The notes under the pieces: generated by a model | Database searches by the model: none | Told to the model about the DNA's origin: nothing | Seen by the model: only the letters and a program-made list of their open reading frames with translations | Assembly: GCA_907165065.1 (NCBI GenBank) | Contig: OU015538.1 | Coordinates: forward strand, 20,661,165 to 20,725,164 | Origin: Caprimulgus europaeus | Lineage: Eukaryota > Chordata > Aves > Caprimulgiformes > Caprimulgidae | Direction: 5' to 3' | DNA length: 64,000 nucleotides | Shown: one piece after another, positions 10,413 through 22,210 of the stretch | Layout of the letters: the number at the start of each line of letters is the position of its first letter | How positions within the stretch are numbered: the stretch's first letter is position 1 | Translations under genes and position numbers: made by a program

Positions 10413-13400
10413 CCGGGGTCCCTGCAAACCCCAACCCTTGAGGCTGTCCTTGCCTGGTGTCCTGCGTCCCACAGGGCTGGGCTGGCTCTGCCCTCGGCCG
10501 TGGTGACGGGGTTCCCCTGCAAACGCACCAGCTCAGCCTCCCACTGTCCCTCTGCTGAGCACCCCCAGGCTGTCCCCACCCTGGCCCCCCAGCCCCTCCT
10601 GCTTCTGCTCCCCCTGAGCTGGCCGTGGTCCCCAACATCTCGAGGTGCACCCATCATCCCTGGCGCTGCTGCCACGGTTGCACATCACCCACCCTCTGCC
10701 CACCCAGACGCTCACAGAGTTAAATCCCCCAGCCCAGGCACTGCTGTGCAGGCGGTGGGAGCACACAGCCCCCTCAAAACATGGGGAGCCCTGGCTGCTG
10801 GGACACCTGAGGTGGCCCTGGTTTTGGGGACACTATGCCCAGGCTGGCCTCAAGGTGGCAGTGGCCACCTTTGTCCCCAGGATTGCCCCGCAGGGCTGGG
10901 GTGCCAGCAGGGCAGCACCCCGGGGTGTGGGTTCTACTGAGACCTGCGTGGTCCCAGTGGGGCAGGGACACTGCCCTGGGGTGGGTGAGGGGTCCTGGTC
11001 CCCCCATGGGCAGGGGGCTGCGTCCCCATGGATGAGGGGCTACGACCTTCACGGTTGAGGGACCATGGTCCCCATGAGCAAGAGACTGTCGTCCCCATGA
11101 GTGAGGGACCATGGTCCCCATGAGCAATGGGCTGTGGTCCCCATGGCCAAGGGTCCTTGGCCCCCATGGGGAAAGGGCTGTGACCCCACAGGTGAGGACC
11201 ACACATCCCAAGGCTGAGGAGCTGCTGCAGGGGCTACAGGTGGCCCAAAGCCTGCGAGGGGTATGGGTGGGGGAGCAGTGGGGACAAACCCTACGGGCAG
11301 CCCTTGGGGCGGGCAGGGACAGGCAGGGACTCCTCGGGCTCTTGCCCCCGCCTCTGCCCGCCTCCAGCCCTGCCTCTCCTGGGCACTTTGCTCCCAGCAG
11401 CGGGACAGCAGGAGCGGGCACACTCGGCACGGCCGAAGCCTCCAGCATGGCCCCCAGCCCCGCGGGGCACAGGGACTGCCCGGGGGCGCCTCACTCCTGA
11501 GAGCCACCCCAGCCCAGGACCGCAGGTGAGCCAGGACAGCCCGTGCTCCGTGGAGAGCAGCAGGTGGGACAGCTGTGCCACAGCCATGCCATGGCCACAC
11601 CAACCCAGGGGGGATGGAGCTGGGATCACCAGGGCTGGGTGGATGCGGGGTGGGGGTCGGCCAATTCATAGAATCATAGAATTGTCCCCATCCCTCCCCC
11701 ACCCCCAAACCCCTCCGTGCATCCTCCTCCCTAACACACCACTGCCTTCCCCCATCACCGAGAGCCTTCATCCTTCCCAGTGTGGCCACCTCCTCTCCTT
11801 CATCTCCCTCTCCATCTCCCAAACTGCTGTGTCCTCGCAGGGTGAAGCTGCCCTGGGGCTGCCACAGCTCCTGCCCTTCCCCAGGGAGGTGGAGGGACAG
11901 GGACACCCCACCCACGGGTGAACGGAAACCCTCACCTCCCACCCCACGGAGAAAAGGGGTCAGCTCGGAGCAGGGGACATGGTGGGCAGCGAGGGAAGCA
12001 CCCAACCCCGCTGTTGTCCCCAGGGAGGAGGCACTGGCACCCAGCAGCACAGACAGCTCGTGCTTTGGCGGCTCTTGCAGTCAAAGGGAAGGATCGGAGA
12101 GAAATTAGGTCACGGTCCCCTTGTGCCGGGGCTTTGGCTGCACCAACCACGTGGCGATTAGGGACAAGGGTCCTTCTCCAGGGTGTTTGGCATAATTTCC
12201 CCTTGTTTTGCAATTTCCAAGAGCTTAGGAGAGAAGAAAAGCCCTGTTTTTCCCATGCTCCAGCAGCAGCCAGTCCCAGTCTCACCCAGCCCTGCATCCC
12301 TTGGTGGCCACTTGCTCCCTTCCAAACTCCACTCTCCTGTCCCCTCTCTGAAGCTTTCTGGTCCCTGTCCCCTCCTGCCAGCAAGCAGGACTTTGGCTCT
12401 TGGGTGCTGCCCCACTCATTCATTTCATTGGTGCCTTTCCAACACCCCTGTAAATCCCCAGGGCAGGGAGCCTTGGCCAGCTGCTGAGGACACCCGGGGC
12501 TGGGGACAATGCCAGGTCCCACTGGACAGGTTCAGGTTGGGCATGGCCGCAGGGGCCAGGGCAGAGCTCCTGTTCCTCCAGCAAAGGGCCAAGGGTAGCA
12601 CGTGTCCCCTGACATGTGGCCCTGTGCCGGTCTCTGTCCCTTTCCGCTGGTGGATGATGTGTTGCAGGATCTCCTGCATCCACAACACAGGCAGGGCAGG
12701 AGAAGACGTCACCCCCCGGCTTCATGTCCTTTCCCAGCACTTCCCACTCCGGCAGCAAGCCCCAAGGCTTGGCTCAGACCTCACCATGGCTGTGGTCAGT
12801 CCCTCCTTGAAAAGCTCATGCTGGAGATGCCATGGCCAGGGAGAGCCTTGCTGGGGACGTCAGCGAGGAGAAGGAACGGACCGGGTGGTGACGTGTCCTC
12901 AGGGTGGATTGATGTGAATCAGTAATTGAAACCAGTGATTTTGATCCTGACTAAGATGAGGAAGCAGGAAACCTGTTGAGATAAAGCTTGCCAAATGTCC
13001 TCTTCTGTTGCAGTTTTGTTTTTCTGTGCTTCTCCTCGAAGGAAGCTTGCTTAGGAATGGTTCAATCACACTGCTGAGCGCTGCCCATGCCCAGGCTTTA
13101 TCTGCTGGCTGGATCTGCGCTCTCCTCCGAGCAGCCTGGCACCGTGCAGCTCCTCAGGTTCTTCTTCCTTGTGCATTTCTTACATCAGACTATTTTATTT
13201 TATTATTATTATTTATTGGCTTCTTCATATCCTAGTTGGTTGTTGACCTATGCCACCAGCACTGGCTTTGGTCACTGAACCCTGCAGCTCTCTGGTCTTG
13301 TTGGGCTCAAGACTTCACACTGACTTGCATTCAGAGGTTAGAAGAGGAAAATCAGTCTGGTGCCTTGTGTCCTCAGCAGTGCTGTGGCTTGGGAAAGGCA

Positions 13401-15100
13401 GCTGCTGGGCTGGGACCAGCACAACACCCATGGGACCACCAGTGGCACCAGCACCTGGAAGCTCAGGGTTTCCTACCAGCTAGTTCTGGGAAGACAGAGC
13501 AAGTTCTTCTCACTGTTAATGTTTGATCAGGACCTGCCTGTTGCTCTCTGAACTCACTGCTGTCATAAAGCCAGGCAGCTGCCCGCAGCGGGAAGGGCTC
13601 TGCGGGTGTTTGATGTCGAGCCCAAAGCGGTGGCTCAGCCCACAACTCAAACAGAGAGCGTGGAGGAGCGTGTGGCACCGAGGGGCCCGCACTGCCCATC
13701 TGCCTGCAGAGTCATTTATGATCATCTCTGTAAACCCAGGGGTGTCTCTGCAGCCGAGGATCTGTGGGGAGGTGATGGCAGAGCCCACGGATACACCCTG
13801 CGCAGCCCACGTACACCCTGCGTCAGGCTGCACCTCTGGGAGGAGAAGGCAAGGGACAAACAGGAGAGGGATGGTGAGGGAGCCAAAGGATGAAGGAGCT
13901 TGGGAGGATGTAGCCTTCTACCTCATGCCACCAACACCAGGATCACACAAACGTGCATCGTGTCCCTGAGCTCCAAGTCCTCTGTCCTGGCACCCATCAC
14001 CTCCTGGGTGAGCTCTGGACCAGCAGAAACTGGAGACACACCAACACTTCTTCCATCAGACGTGGTTTCGGCTGCACCCTTGTCTCTGCTGGCAGCATGG
14101 CAGATGCTCCTGCTCCCAGGTTACCCATCTGAGTATCCATCCTCAGACAGCAGAAGCAGCTGCTCCAAAATCCCTTCACCAGGGATGGTGGTGGGTGTGG
14201 AGGGGCCAAGGTGTGGGCAGCCTTTGACAGTCCTTTGCCAGACACCATGGTGGTGGCAGAAGCTCCTTCTTCCCTCTGGAGCAGCAGGATCTGAACTTTA
14301 GACACCCTGAGAGGTGAACACAACCCTTTGAGAGCTCACCCTCATGCCTCAGCCCCAGGGCCTGGTTTGCCAGGAGGATGCAGATCCAAACCTTTGATCC
14401 TGATGCTGCTCAAGGGGAAACATCCTGCCTGCCTTGTGAACTTGCACTGTCTTGGGCTGGGACTTGGCTCTGGTGCAGCTCCTCTCCACAGGGCTTAGCT
14501 CATCCCTCTCCTACGGAGAATACCCGGCAGCTGGAGGCCCCCTTGCCGTCTAGGGACGCTCTCTCCCAAAGGTTCCTTTAACAGCCCCCCAAGGATTTCT
14601 CCAGGCCATAATATTCCCCTAGACAAGCCTTTCTTCTCCTCCTGCCTTTCTTCTGTCAAGGAGCCCTGTGGGACCAGCAGCATTGTCAGGATGGTGCCAA
14701 TTAGGCTGAGCCGGTTTCCAAGAGGCTGCGTTGGCAGCGGCCGGGGGCTGCTGTTGCTCATCAAGGTCTCATTGTTCATCGCGCCGTGGGGCTGTTGGCC
14801 GGCGGGGCCGGCGCGTCCCCTCTGTCCCAGGCACGCTTCCTGGCTCCACGCGGGGCTGGTGTCACTGCCAGCTGCTCAAAGGGATGATTAACGGGTGTCA
14901 CTGCCGAGGGGGGAGGGTTGTGGAACCTCCCTGGGCTCCCCGAGAGGCTCGGACGCGCGAGCTGAGAAAAACCAGAGAACCATCAAAGTGGCCGGAGCCC
15001 CTGGGGGGGGGGAAATCTGGCACCGCTGGCTCCCGTCCACGCTTTGTGCCTGACAATGGCCGGGATCAAGGACTAACCCGCTTTCATTAACTGCTCCCCT
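10413..15100. other. Gene-free GC-rich spacer
   Basis: No exon with family resemblance was recognised on either strand. It holds a GGTCCCCATG minisatellite (11.04-11.17 kb), what may be the last 25 bases of a CR1 copy near 11666-11690, and a short AT-rich TTATT run at 13.19-13.22 kb. I looked here for a SAM-domain exon that would complete the SHIP-like segment and saw none. Confidence 0.5.
11040..11165. repeat. Imperfect minisatellite (GGTCCCCATG-rich)
   Basis: Repeats of 'ggtccccatgagcaa'-like units with variable spacing over about 125 bases. It creates long spurious open frames on both strands. Confidence 0.7.
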
Positions 15101-15118
15101 AGATCTGGCTGGGAGAAC

Positions 15119-16237
15119 ATGGCCACTTCAGTGAGGACGTTCCCAGTTGCCCTGTGGACACCGACGCCGAGCCCATGGCCAGAAGGAAACACCACGGCGG
15201 CGCCCGAGGCAAAGTGTGTCTTCGACGAGGAGTTCAAGTTCATCCTGCTGCCCATCTCCTACGGCATCGTCTTCGTGGTGGGGCTGCCCCTCAACTCCTG
15301 GGCTCTGTGGATGTTCATCTGCAGGATGAGGCCCTGGAACGCCACCACCACCTACATGTTCAACCTGGCTGTCTCTGACACGCTCTACGTCCTCTCTCTC
15401 CCCACCTTGGTCTATTATTACGCCGACCGCAACAACTGGCCCTTTGGGAAGTGGCTCTGCAAGATCGTGCGCTTCCTCTTCTACGCCAACCTCTACAGCA
15501 GCATCCTCTTCCTGACCTGCATCAGCGTGCACCGCTACGTGGGCATCTGCCACCCCATCCGCTCCCTGAAGTGGGTGAAGACCAAGCACGCCCGCGTCAT
15601 TTGCGTAGCTGCCTGGCTTGTCGTCATCATCTGCCTCATCCCCAACCTCATCTTTGTCACCACCAGCTCCAAGGGCAATAGCACCCTGTGTCACGACACC
15701 ACCAAGCCCGAGGAGTTTGACCATTATGTGCACTACAGCTCCTCCGTCATGGCCCTCCTCTTCGGGGTCCCTTTCCTGGTGATTGTCCTGTGCTACTGCC
15801 TGATGGCCAAGAGACTCGGCAAGTCCAGCTTCTCCAGCCCCACCCCACGCATGCCCTCCTACAAGAAGCGCTCCATCAGGATGATCATCATTGTTCTCAC
15901 CGTCTTTGCCATCTGCTTTGTGCCCTTCCACATCACTCGGACCATGTACTACACCTCCCGCTACTTCCAAGCCAGTTGCTGGACCCTCAACATCATCAAC
16001 TTCACCTACAAGATCACACGGCCCCTGGCCAGTATCAACAGCTGCCTCGACCCCATCTTGTACTTCATGGTTGGGGACAAGTACCGGGGACGGCTACGCC
16101 GGGGGCCGGGCCAGCGGCTCCGGCCCGCACCCTCCTGTGACCTGGCCCTGGTATCCTCCTCCATGGACAACATCATGGGTGGCATCCACACTGCCAGTGA
16201 CACCCAAGGGACAGCACGGAGCAGGGGTGGGTGCTGA
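15119..16237 (+). CDS. P2RY4: P2Y purinoceptor 4 (nucleotide GPCR)
   Basis: Class A GPCR of the plasma membrane that senses extracellular UTP (and ATP in several species) and couples mainly through Gq to phospholipase C. One intact 372-codon exon with seven hydrophobic segments. Visible marks: N-glycosylation site N24; extracellular disulfide pair C114 and C191; the P2Y form of the DRY motif, HRYVGICHP, at 138-146; the ligand-site motif FHITRT (H271, R274) in TM6; R301 in TM7; and NSCLDPILY (307-315). LCHDTTKPEEFDHYVHYSS and TYMFNLAVSDTLYVLSLPT match P2RY4 better than P2RY2 or P2RY6, and the C-terminal SCDLALVSS resembles the human P2RY4 tail. Human length is 365. The start at 15119 was chosen because it is the first in-frame ATG after an acceptor-like CCCCTAG at about 15096-15102, which suggests a spliced 5' UTR. 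Its place next to ARR3 matches mammals. Confidence 0.95.
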   Translation: MATSVRTFPVALWTPTPSPWPEGNTTAAPEAKCVFDEEFKFILLPISYGIVFVVGLPLNSWALWMFICRMRPWNATTTYMFNLAVSDTLYVLSLPTLVYYYADRNNWPFGKWLCKIVRFLFYANLYSSILFLTCISVHRYVGICHPIRSLKWVKTKHARVICVAAWLVVIICLIPNLIFVTTSSKGNSTLCHDTTKPEEFDHYVHYSSSVMALLFGVPFLVIVLCYCLMAKRLGKSSFSSPTPRMPSYKKRSIRMIIIVLTVFAICFVPFHITRTMYYTSRYFQASCWTLNIINFTYKITRPLASINSCLDPILYFMVGDKYRGRLRRGPGQRLRPAPSCDLALVSSSMDNIMGGIHTASDTQGTARSRGGC

Positions 16238-16713
16238 GGGGCCACAGGAGGGGTTATGGTAACCTGGTCCCTGGTCTCCATGAGCCACAGCCACCCTGGG
16301 TCCCCAGACCTGCCCCTGCTGGGGCTTGAGGACGGGTGGCCATGGGGCTTGTCCCATCCCTGCCCCAGGATGCTGTGGGAGGTGGGTCCCAGTACTGCTC
16401 GGGGCAGGACAGCCACCTTCTGAGCTGAGAAAGCCACTTTGGGATGGCAGGCTGGCCTGTGACACATGTCCCATCCTGGGATGCTCCTGGGGACACACTA
16501 AAGAGAAGGGACCATGGTCCCTCCCTGGGTGTCCACAGCCCTTCCAGTCTGCTCAACAGCGACGGACAGGGAGTGGACTGAGCCTGGGGATGGAGCCAAC
16601 ACTGGGTCCCTCCTGTGCCTGGTGGAGGCTCTCACAGATGTCCCTGTCACTCTGCTGCCCTCAGGAGAGGCAGGGGGGACACGGCAGGGGACACTTGCTC
16701 TCCAACATCCCCC

Positions 16714-16719
16714 AATAAA
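16714..16719 (+). terminator. P2RY4: Poly(A) signal of P2RY4
   Basis: AATAAA on the plus strand, 477 bases after the P2RY4 stop codon. It is the first canonical signal downstream. Confidence 0.6.
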
Positions 16720-18155
16720 ACCCTTTCCCCTTTCTCTACGCTTGGACACGTTTCTCCCCATAGCAGAAGGAAGAGGGATGAGATGCCCACCCTCACCCCA
16801 GAAAGCATTTGAGAGCAGAGAAAAGCCACCTGCCACCTCAGCGCTGGCACTGGGGACAGAGCGGTGACACCGTGGTGACGGGAGAGTCCTTGGGAATCTG
16901 CCTTTATGGGTGTTTGCTCTCCAAACGTTCACCCAGCCCTTTTGTTTGACCAAGTGCCTGCGCAGAGGAGCAGAGCAGAAGATGGCTATCAGCACTGCTG
17001 GCTCGCCCACACCAGCCCCAGCAGCGATGGGACAGGGCTGTCCCCACCCCCAGGAGGTCCTATCCCCATTGCCACCCATGAGTCCCACCAGCACACGCCC
17101 AGGGAAGGGAAGCCCATAGCATCATCAGGGTGTCCCCCCAGTCACAGCCATGGCCACGTGGCACCAACCACACACAGCCACATCCCACCAAGGAGCTGCC
17201 CAGGTCACCTGGGGAGGGAGAAGGTCCTAGGGATGTCACCTCCTAGCCCCACATCCTTGTCCCAGCCTGTGGTGGTACCCAGAGAGCCCCTCACTCACCT
17301 GAGCTGAAAGCAGAGAGGGAAGGAGATGTTCCTCCTGCTCCCAGTTAACCCAGTAAGAGCAGCTGCTCCTCCTCACCTCCCATTATATCCAAAGTAGCCC
17401 AGGTGGACCCAGGAGCTGCTTGGTTGCACCTGAGTGGTGCAAAGCTCCAGCCCTGGAGATGGGGCTGCCAGGGAGGGGACCCAGGAGGGTGACATGTCCA
17501 CCCGCCCAGGGAGCATGGGGTACAGCCACAGTGCCACCAGTCCTGCCCCCCAGCACACAGAGGCAGCGGTGGGGGGGTTGGAGATCTGTATTGGGTACAG
17601 AGATGGTGGAAAAGGCTCATCTGGGGCCAGAGCAGCACCCACCCCCACCCAGGGCTCCACGGTCCCAGCTGAGGCCACTGCCACGGGTCCCCATGTCCAG
17701 GAGTGCCCCCCACCCCACGGGGATATCTCCCCAGCCCAGTCCCACTCCCCATGGTGATGCCACCCCAAAGAATCCATCTCATTCCCACCTCCTGTGACAC
17801 CCCCTCCCTCAGCTCAAGGTCTCCTGGTTGTCTTGGAGGGACCGTGTCCATCACTGGCCCCCAGCCTTGCGCCAGCCCCCCCACATCAGCCCCACGTCCT
17901 CGGGGGACAGCTGTGTCACCCGCAGCCCCTCGCACCCCTTTCAAGGGGAACCCTTTCCCAACGTCCCCCTCCCCTCGCTTCTTCCTCTTCTCCCACCGCC
18001 CACTGGGGTTTTTCATCCAGAGGAGTGGAGGGTCAGAGTGGGGGGACCGTCCCCACATGTCCCCACGCGTCCCCCGTGCCGGGCCGGCTGCAATCCCCAC
18101 CCGCAAGAGCCGGCTGCCCTTGTGAGTCAGGACCTGGCGGCCGGCGCCGGCGCGC
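16720..18155. other. Spacer between P2RY4 and the DGAT2-like gene
   Basis: The two genes converge here. No additional exon was recognised. The part next to 18156 should be the 3' UTR of the DGAT2-like gene, but no canonical AATAAA was seen on the minus strand, so its end is not placed. Confidence 0.4.
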
Positions 18156-21100
18156 TCAGAGGATGAGCAGCTCGTCCGCCTCCGAGAGCCCGTACTGGGT
18201 CTTGTTCTCGTTGAAGAGCTTGAGCAGGGAGCGGATGTACATCTCGTGGTACATGTCCACCATCTCACAGCTCGGGTTCTCCACCTGGGGCACCGGCACC
18301 GGCTCCCCCACTGCCAGCAAGGGAGGAAAGTCAGGCTGGTGCCATGGGGACGTGCTCACCTCATCAGGGACATGAGTTGAGCATTGCCCTCCAATGCCAC
18401 CCATCACGGGGTATCCTCCTCCTCCACCCCTTCACCTTCTGGGGGTCCCCTCTGCCCCAGGGGCGATGCTCACCCACAGTGGTGATGGGCCTGGCATAGG
18501 GGAGGAAGCCCCGGGACCGGACAGAGGTGAGACCCCGGCCGTAGAAGACACAGGGAGCGAAGCCCATCATCTTCTGGAAGCGCTGCTGGATGCTCCTCAT
18601 CCAGCTGCCCTCCTCGAAGACCACCTGGCGGAAGAGGTCGTTCTCCCCGAAGGAGAAGGAGGGGACGAGGTGGGCCCTGTGGAGGGGACATGGTGGGTGG
18701 TGATGGGGCACTGGCACCCTCAGACCCCCACAGTGGCGGTGCCGTGACCCACCCGTGCTGCAGGGCCATGCGGACGAAGCCCTTGCGGTTCTTCAGGATG
18801 AGGGTGGTGACACCGGGGCGGCAGGAGAGCGACTCGGCTGCGCCGCCGATGACGATGGCCACTGCATTGCCAGTGCCGTTCTTGGACAGCAGGTACCCGA
18901 TGGCACGGCGGGTCACTGGGCACAGGCCTGCGGTGGGACAGACCAGAGGTGCTGTGGGACAGTGCCCCGGGGACAGGGACAGCACAAGGGACCTCACGTG
19001 GGATTGTGCCTGGGGGGAGGACGCAAGGGACCATGCAAGGGCCATGTCAGGGACTATGTGCAAGGGACAATGCAAGGGACAAGGCAAGGGACAGCACAAG
19101 GGACCTCACATGGGATTGTGCCTGGGTGGAGGATTCAAGGGACCACTCAAGGGCCATGTGGGAGACCATGGGCAAGGGACAGCACAAGGGACAAGGCAAG
19201 GGACCTCACACGGGATTGTGCCTGGGGGGAGGATGCAAGGGACCATGAAAAGGCCATGTAGGAGAACATATGGAAGGGACAATGAGAGGGACAGCACAAG
19301 GGACCTCACATGGGATTGTGCCTGAGGGGAACATGCAAGGGACCATGCAAGGGCCATGTGGGGGACCATGTGCAAGGGACAATGCAAGGGACAATGCAAG
19401 AGACAGCACAAGGGACCTCACATGGGATTGTGCCTGGGGGGAGGACGCAAGGGACCATGCAAGGGCCATGTCAGGGACTATGTGCAAGGGACAATGCAAG
19501 GGACAATGCAAGGGACAGCCCAAGGGACAGCCACGAGGGCAGGGTGCAGGCAGCTGCCCCTCCCGCTGCCCGGGGACACTGACCCCCACTCATCAGGTAC
19601 TCCCTGAAGACGGGCAGGCGGAAGTTGCCGGCCAGGGTGGTGAGGAAGGGCCGGATGCCCGGGAACAGCTGCCCGAAGCCCGTGGAGCCCGTGATGAAGT
19701 TGCAGAAGGCGCCGACGCAGAGGATGCCGTGGGGGTGGGAGCCGATGATGTAGTTGTGGCTGGGGGACAGGTCATGTGTCTTCACCAGCTGCCAGGACAA
19801 AATGGTGTTGTGGGGACATAATGGTGGCAGGTCCCCTTGGGTGGTGTCACCACCATGGTCTGCATGAACACCCTGTCCCGGCACCCCGGCTGCCCCCACC
19901 GTACCTTCACCGGGAAATAATCCCGAAAGTGCTTCCACACGGCCCATCGCCGCAGGCACGGCAGCCTCCTGCCACCTGCAAACCAGGCAGGGACCTCAGG
20001 AGATGACAGCCACCACGGCAGGCAGCAGGACCCACCGTGTCCCTCTTCCCACCATGAGGATGATGGGGAGAGGAAGGAAAGAGTAGGTGGGATGTGGTGT
20101 TCCCTCTTTGCTCTTCTAGGATGGACCCAGAGAAAGGGGGACCCTGCACCCCATCATGCTGCAAAGCTGGAGGAAGGGGGGGCTCTGCCCATCCCCACCT
20201 TTCTCTGGTGTGTCCCAGTCAAAGATGATCCAGGCCAGGTAGAGCGCAGAGATGGGCCAGAAGCTGGTGAACACCAGGTAGATTAGGATCAGGAGGCTGA
20301 CGATTCCTGCAGGAGCCAGGGCGAGGGGGTGAGTGAGTGTGTGCCCACCCCACCAGGACCCCCCCAGAGCCCCCTACTCACCCAGCAGCAGGAAGCTGAG
20401 CACCCACTGCAGGACGGCGAGGAGCTGGAGCCAGGAGCGGATGTCCCACTGCGAGAGCCAGGGTGCTGTGAGCAGGGTGCGCAGGGCGGTCTGGACACTG
20501 GTACGGCTGCCTGCAGGGAGGGACATGGCACCCAGCCCAAAAACAGCACTGGTGGCACAAACTGTCCCCAGCAAGCTGGACGGGGTCCCAGTCTGGTGGT
20601 ACCCATGGCTGCTGGGGATGGGGTACAGGGAAAAGGCAGGAGGTAGGATGGGAAGGATGAAGCAGTTGGGTGAGGAGGGATGGGATGGGGTGCAGGATGC
20701 TCATCCCCAGAGAACTCTAGACCATGCCAGGAGGTGGCCCTGGGCAACCCAAGACTGCTCTGAGCAGGTTGGGCACCCCCAGCCCAAGCACATCCATGAG
20801 CCTGGGTGCACCAGCAGATCTGAGCACAGTGGCACATCCTGCACCATGTTGAGTCCCCAAAGGCCAGGACCTTTCCTGAGCCCCCCCTTGGTGTGTTCGG
20901 GCTCAGAGAACTCGGGGCGTTCTCGGTCAGTGCAGCAGGGAGGTGTGGGGCAGCATCCGCCCCCCAGCAAGTGCCAAGGACAGTGGCCAGGGGCTGAGCC
21001 AGGGTGGCCCAGGCTGGCTGTCCCCACAGCTATCCCCATCCCATGAGAGACAGTCCAGCAGCCCAGGGCTGCTCCACTCCCCCCACCACCCCCTTCCCTC

Positions 21101-22210
21101 CAGCCAGCCCTGGTGAACCATTAACTGCCCCGGGCTGGGCGCCAGGATCCAAACTCCACACGCAGCCCCAGTCCCTCCTCCCTGACACGGGCCCGAGGCG
21201 CCGGTTCTGCCAGCGCTCGCTGCTGAGCAAAGGTCTGCCACGGCCCAGACCACCCAGTACGGCCACCACCGTGACCACAGCGAGCTGTGCTGGCTCTCGT
21301 GTCACAAGAGCCTCGTTTTTTTTGGGAAAACAACCCCAAATCAGCGTGCTGGCCGGGTAGAGAGATGCTCAGGGTGAGACAGGAGCAGATCTGTCCCCAT
21401 GGCTCCCTGGGCTGGGGAACCTCAGGTTGGAAGAGAACCACCAAAGCCCAGTTTGGGTGGCTGGTGGTGGTTCAACTCTTCCTGGCTTCACCCAAACCAT
21501 GCATGGGACAACTGAAATAAAGCAAACACCAGAGCCATGACCAGCACCGAGTTGTTTTCCCTCTCCCCCGAGCAGCGTGCCGTGCTTTAAGCAACCGCTC
21601 CCGCCCGTCCCCGCACACCCGGCAAGACACCCGCAGAAGCTCTGCTCCCCGCACGGCCATCGCCAGCTTCCCAAACCCTATGTTCTTTTTTTTCCAGGGA
21701 AGATGCAGAGCTCTGCCCAGCAAATTTGTGTCTACCAAACAGCTGGGTTTTTTTAGTTCCTTCTCCTAGCCCCGCTCAAGCACTCCATGAACACCCAGAC
21801 CACAGAGAGAAAACGGAGAAACCCCAGGGGCTCCGCTGCCGGCCGGGACCGCAGCGACAAAACCCTCTTCAAACCCAGGGGTCTGGGACTCTGCAGCCCC
21901 GAGCAGCCAGGGAAGGCGAAGGGGAATTTTGTCTGGAGCATCTTGTGGGATCAACGTTACCGAACGCATTGTCAGAAATTTCATCCCTGTTGAGCAACTG
22001 GATGCTTCCCCCCGGTGCTGCTAATCCCCAATCGCTCCCACCGCCTCCCTTTCCCCTAAGCACTCTAAAGCAAACAGACAATAGTGACAACAAACACTAA
22101 TTGCCCGAGGGGCTCCTCGCATCGCCAGAGCATCAGACACCGTTCAACCCCGCTGTGGAAATCCTCTTACCGCTGCGGTTTTGGGAACAGGCTGCAATGA
22201 TCGTTTTCAT
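18156..22210 (-). CDS. DGAT2/AWAT-family acyl-CoA acyltransferase
   Basis: ER-membrane enzyme family that moves acyl groups from acyl-CoA to diacylglycerol (DGAT2), monoacylglycerol (MOGAT) or long-chain alcohols (AWAT wax synthases). Eight exons, high to low: 22210-22171, 20510-20382, 20306-20199, 19975-19905, 19788-19584, 18927-18753, 18676-18474, 18310-18156; all phases join, giving 361 residues plus stop. The start MKTIIAAC resembles the DGAT2 N terminus. Hydrophobic hairpin at about 41-72; YFP at 112-114; the active-site HPHG at 134-137; [32 protein letters not shown] and FSFGEN are family hallmarks. The C-terminal part ([12 protein letters not shown]) looks closest to AWAT1. Mammals have DGAT2L6 and AWAT1 in this position next to P2RY4, and bird wax synthases of this family have been described. 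Substrate cannot be read from sequence, so no symbol is given. It looks intact. Confidence 0.9.
18960..19535. repeat. Intronic minisatellite built on CAAGGGAC
   Basis: Nearly 600 bases in intron 5 of the DGAT2-like gene. Short units (GGGACAATGCAA, GGGACAGCACAA) are arranged in higher-order blocks of about 90-130 bases, each holding 'cctcacatgggattgtgcct'. The even base pattern opens several long spurious frames on both strands. Confidence 0.9.

Noticed and set aside
10413-11600. A SAM-domain exon that would complete the SHIP-like segment
   Set aside because: Scanned for an AWLRAIGLE-like stretch on the plus strand; only unrelated GC-rich frames were seen.
11666-11690. CATAGAATCATAGAATT as a CR1 copy
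   Set aside because: Only about 25 bases resemble the CR1 end, too short to call with confidence.
15128-15970. 280-codon minus-strand open frame under P2RY4
   Set aside because: Antisense shadow of the GC-rich P2RY4 exon, with no family resemblance.
18690-19821. Several long plus-strand open frames with CKGQCKGQ-type repeats
   Set aside because: They are produced by the intronic minisatellite and lie antisense to exons of the DGAT2-like gene.
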